From Thermotoga profunda AZM34c06 (GTDB lineage: Bacteria > Thermotogota > Thermotogae > Thermotogales > DSM-5069): a stretch of 64,000 bases of DNA. The notes below the pieces were generated by a model. The model made no database searches, was not told where the DNA came from, and was given only the letters and a program-made list of their open reading frames with translations. Shown here in pieces: positions 62,049 to 64,000 of this stretch. Each line of letters begins with the position of its first letter. Within the stretch, counting starts at the first letter, position 1. The stretch lies in contig NZ_AP014510.1 of NCBI RefSeq assembly GCF_000828675.1, positions 1,073,413 through 1,137,412 on the forward strand. Reading direction: 5' to 3'. The position numbers and the translations under genes are program-made.

Positions 62049-64000
62049 ATGGGAATCAGGAACAAGATCTGGATTTTGATCGCACTTTCTGTCCTTCTAA
62101 GTATTACTGCTTTCAGCGTGAACAAAGTAGAGAATCCAGTTGCATCTGTCCCATCTGGGACGTATGATCTACCGCAGATGGTAACAGTTAGCTCATCTAC
62201 TCCCGGTGCACAGATTTACTACACCATCGATGGTACAGATCCTCTTTCTTCACAAACAAGGCGGGTTGTTCGTTGGTTCATCAGTGTTAACACTAGCATG
62301 ACTCTGAAGTTAGTAGCGGTTAAAGATGGAATGGAATCTAGCGATGTAGTAACATATCAGTACATTATAAGAGTTAGCACTCCCAAGGCTTCACCTGGTC
62401 CTGGAGATTGGAAAAAACTTCCGGAGAAAATCACGTTATCTTGCGCTACTCCTGGCGCGACGATATATTTTACAACAGACGGAAGCGAACCATCAAGACA
62501 AAGCAAAAAATATACTGAACCAATTGTATTAAAAGAAGGTCAACCGAATATCATAAAAGCCATAGCCATAAAAGATGACGGTTCACCAGATAGTTATGTT
62601 GCAACATTTGAATACAAAGAAAATCCAAACATAGTTTTGTTAACTGATGTACTTAAACCAGGTGTAGATAGCAATTATGTGATTGAAAAAGTAATTTCAG
62701 AGATGTCAATAGACGAGAAAGTAAGGATGGTATGGGGAGCTGCAACATCACAGCTTGGTGCAGCTGGCAATACGTATGCAATACCAAGACTTGGAATAAC
62801 AAGTATGGAATTAGCTGACGGTCCAGCTGGTTTACGTCTAGGAAGTCTTAGCAGCGGTGGTCGTATTGCAACTGCCTGGCCAAATCCAATGATGCTTGCG
62901 TCTACCTGGAATACAGAAATTGTCGAAAGAATAGGTGCTGCAATTGCTGAAGAATGTAAATATTATGGAGTAGATATTATGCTTGGCCCTGGAATGAACA
63001 TACATAGAGATCCACTTGGTGGGCGTGTTTTCGAGTATTATTCAGAGGATCCATATGTTACTGGGAAAATGGCAGCTGCATGGATAAGAGGTTTGCAAAG
63101 AAATGACGTTGGTGCTACCATGAAACATTATGCAGCAAATAATGCTGAAAATAACAGAATGAATATCAACGAAATAATTTCTGAAAGAGCATTGAGAGAA
63201 ATTTATCTGTTGGGATATGAAATAGCAATAAAAGAATCAAATCCATGGGCTGCAATGGGAGCATATAATAAAGTTAACGGCACTTATTGCACAGAAAATG
63301 AGTATCTGATCAAAATTCTTAAAGATGTATTTGGGTTTGGAGGCCTTCTCATGTCAGATTGGGGTGCATACCATAACCCAATTGCATATAAATTTGGATT
63401 TGATTTAAACACACCGGGTGGTGAAACACGTCTGCCTGGTCCAGATAGTCTTAAGCAAGCTATAAAAGATGGAACCATAAAAGAAGAAGATATTGATCGT
63501 GCAATAGCTACCATACTAAAGATAGTTATTAAAACGGATACTTTCAAAAGGCAGATTTACGATAAAAGCGAATTTGCTTCCAGGACGAAACTTGATGCTG
63601 TCATGGCTTCAATGCATTCAAAATTGTCAAAAGAAGCAGCTGCCGAGGGCATGGTTCTACTGAAAAATAATAACACATTGCCTCTGCGCAATGTTAAAAC
63701 AATAGCAGTCGTGGGTAAAATTGCATATAAAACAGAGTTACCGACAACGTGGGGAAGTCCAGTGAAGGGCATGTATTTTGAAGGAGGAGGAAGCGCAGCA
63801 GTTGTTGTTGATATGAACGAAGTTGTAACTATAGTTGATGCTTTGACAGAGAGCGGATTCGTTGTTTTGCAAAAAGCACCAAACGGGGAATATCTGGGCG
63901 AAGGTATGAGTGCAGAGGATGCATTACATGTCGCGGAAAACTCTGATATTGGTTTGATTCTAATTGGCAGACCAGGTACAGAGGGAACAGACAATACGCC
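62049..64000 (+). CDS. secreted GH3 glycosidase with two chitobiase-type N-terminal domains, truncated by window end
   Basis: Open from ATG 62049 (RBS GGGGAGG) through the window end: 650 residues plus two bases, so the 3' part is missing. A signal peptide (about 1-23) is followed by two CHB_HEX_C_1-type beta domains (about 30-120 and 125-195, each with TPGA-x-IYYTIDG/TIYFTTDGSEPS). The GH3 N-terminal TIM barrel follows (EKVISEMSIDEKVRMVWGA), with ADGPAGLR, GPGMNIHRDPLGGR and the nucleophile Asp437 in LLMSDWGAY. The GH3 C-terminal domain starts about residue 535 (LPLRNVKTIAVVGKIAY). It probably hydrolyses beta-glucosides or xylosides, feeding the divergent sugar importer. Confidence 0.92.
   Translation, partial: MGIRNKIWILIALSVLLSITAFSVNKVENPVASVPSGTYDLPQMVTVSSSTPGAQIYYTIDGTDPLSSQTRRVVRWFISVNTSMTLKLVAVKDGMESSDVVTYQYIIRVSTPKASPGPGDWKKLPEKITLSCATPGATIYFTTDGSEPSRQSKKYTEPIVLKEGQPNIIKAIAIKDDGSPDSYVATFEYKENPNIVLLTDVLKPGVDSNYVIEKVISEMSIDEKVRMVWGAATSQLGAAGNTYAIPRLGITSMELADGPAGLRLGSLSSGGRIATAWPNPMMLASTWNTEIVERIGAAIAEECKYYGVDIMLGPGMNIHRDPLGGRVFEYYSEDPYVTGKMAAAWIRGLQRNDVGATMKHYAANNAENNRMNINEIISERALREIYLLGYEIAIKESNPWAAMGAYNKVNGTYCTENEYLIKILKDVFGFGGLLMSDWGAYHNPIAYKFGFDLNTPGGETRLPGPDSLKQAIKDGTIKEEDIDRAIATILKIVIKTDTFKRQIYDKSEFASRTKLDAVMASMHSKLSKEAAAEGMVLLKNNNTLPLRNVKTIAVVGKIAYKTELPTTWGSPVKGMYFEGGGSAAVVVDMNEVVTIVDALTESGFVVLQKAPNGEYLGEGMSAEDALHVAENSDIGLILIGRPGTEGTDNT

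Noticed and set aside
1-64000. tRNA, rRNA, insertion sequences and prophage genes
   Set aside because: Gene-free intervals were read for cloverleaf-like or transposase-like sequence and nothing convincing was seen; weak RNA genes could still be missed by eye.

Overview
The window reads as chromosomal DNA of a thermophilic Thermotogota bacterium, most like Pseudothermotoga/Thermotoga (inference from gene content; no rRNA is present). Support: AT-rich sequence with very dense gene packing (start/stop overlaps of 4-14 nt), frequent GTG/TTG starts behind strong GGAGG sites, many ABC uptake systems whose substrate-binding proteins have a signal peptide but no lipobox cysteine, and a long CRISPR array whose repeat ends in the ATGGAAAC-type handle.

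Layout. (1) 1-1696: tail of an iron/cobalamin-type ABC importer. (2) 1693-3068 (minus): a zinc-ribbon/MshEN protein and a SARP/BTAD-type regulator. (3) 3254-10387 (plus): a membrane protein of unknown role, then a BMP-type nucleoside-like ABC importer and a small beta-barrel-like protein. (4) 10359-27043 (minus): a 16.7-kb co-directional housekeeping run, read from right to left as small ORF, degenerate ABC ATPase, PfkB kinase, CBS protein, MtaB, class IV aminotransferase, DciA-like protein, GyrB, FtsQ-like protein, FtsA, FtsZ, PilB-type ATPase, membrane-anchored protein, MutS2 and an FtsA-like ATPase. MutS2 seems to start at AUA. (5) 27352-30460: CRISPR array of 36 repeats and 35 spacers with no cas genes here. 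It is transcribed leftward, with an intrinsic terminator in its last spacer slot. Several spacers are long perfect palindromes. (6) 30893-34957: MaoC-like hydratase, KsgA, a PAS/AAA+ sigma-54-type regulator and a double-TetR regulator. (7) 35128-49862: a 14.7-kb accessory operon with two complete Liv-type importers, two divergent KAS III-like enzymes, a CoA-transferase, an SDR and two alpha/beta-hydrolases, one of them fused to a LivM permease. (8) 50141-55379 (minus): CutA, ComM, a PAP2-like membrane protein, YchF, DUF1844, macro domain, OsmC, histidine phosphatase. (9) 55502-57324: strong promoter, structured leader RNA with terminator, then an ABC-2 exporter. (10) 57334-61549 (minus): sugar ABC importer under a ROK repressor, divergent from a GH3 glycosidase truncated by the window end.

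Two parts look least described. The leader RNA at 55537-55706 has the layout of a transcriptional riboswitch: P1 stem, H-type pseudoknot, and a terminator whose 5' arm duplicates the P1 5' strand. I cannot assign it to a known class. The 35128-49862 operon couples uptake, ester cleavage, CoA activation and C-C bond chemistry for an unknown acyl-type substrate, with catalytic residues changed in both KAS III-like enzymes and a permease-hydrolase fusion.

Smaller points are a 52-codon gene at 26885-27043, hairpins placed between the binding-protein gene and the next transporter gene in all four complete importer operons, and palindromes upstream of 35128 that could be operators of the double-TetR protein.
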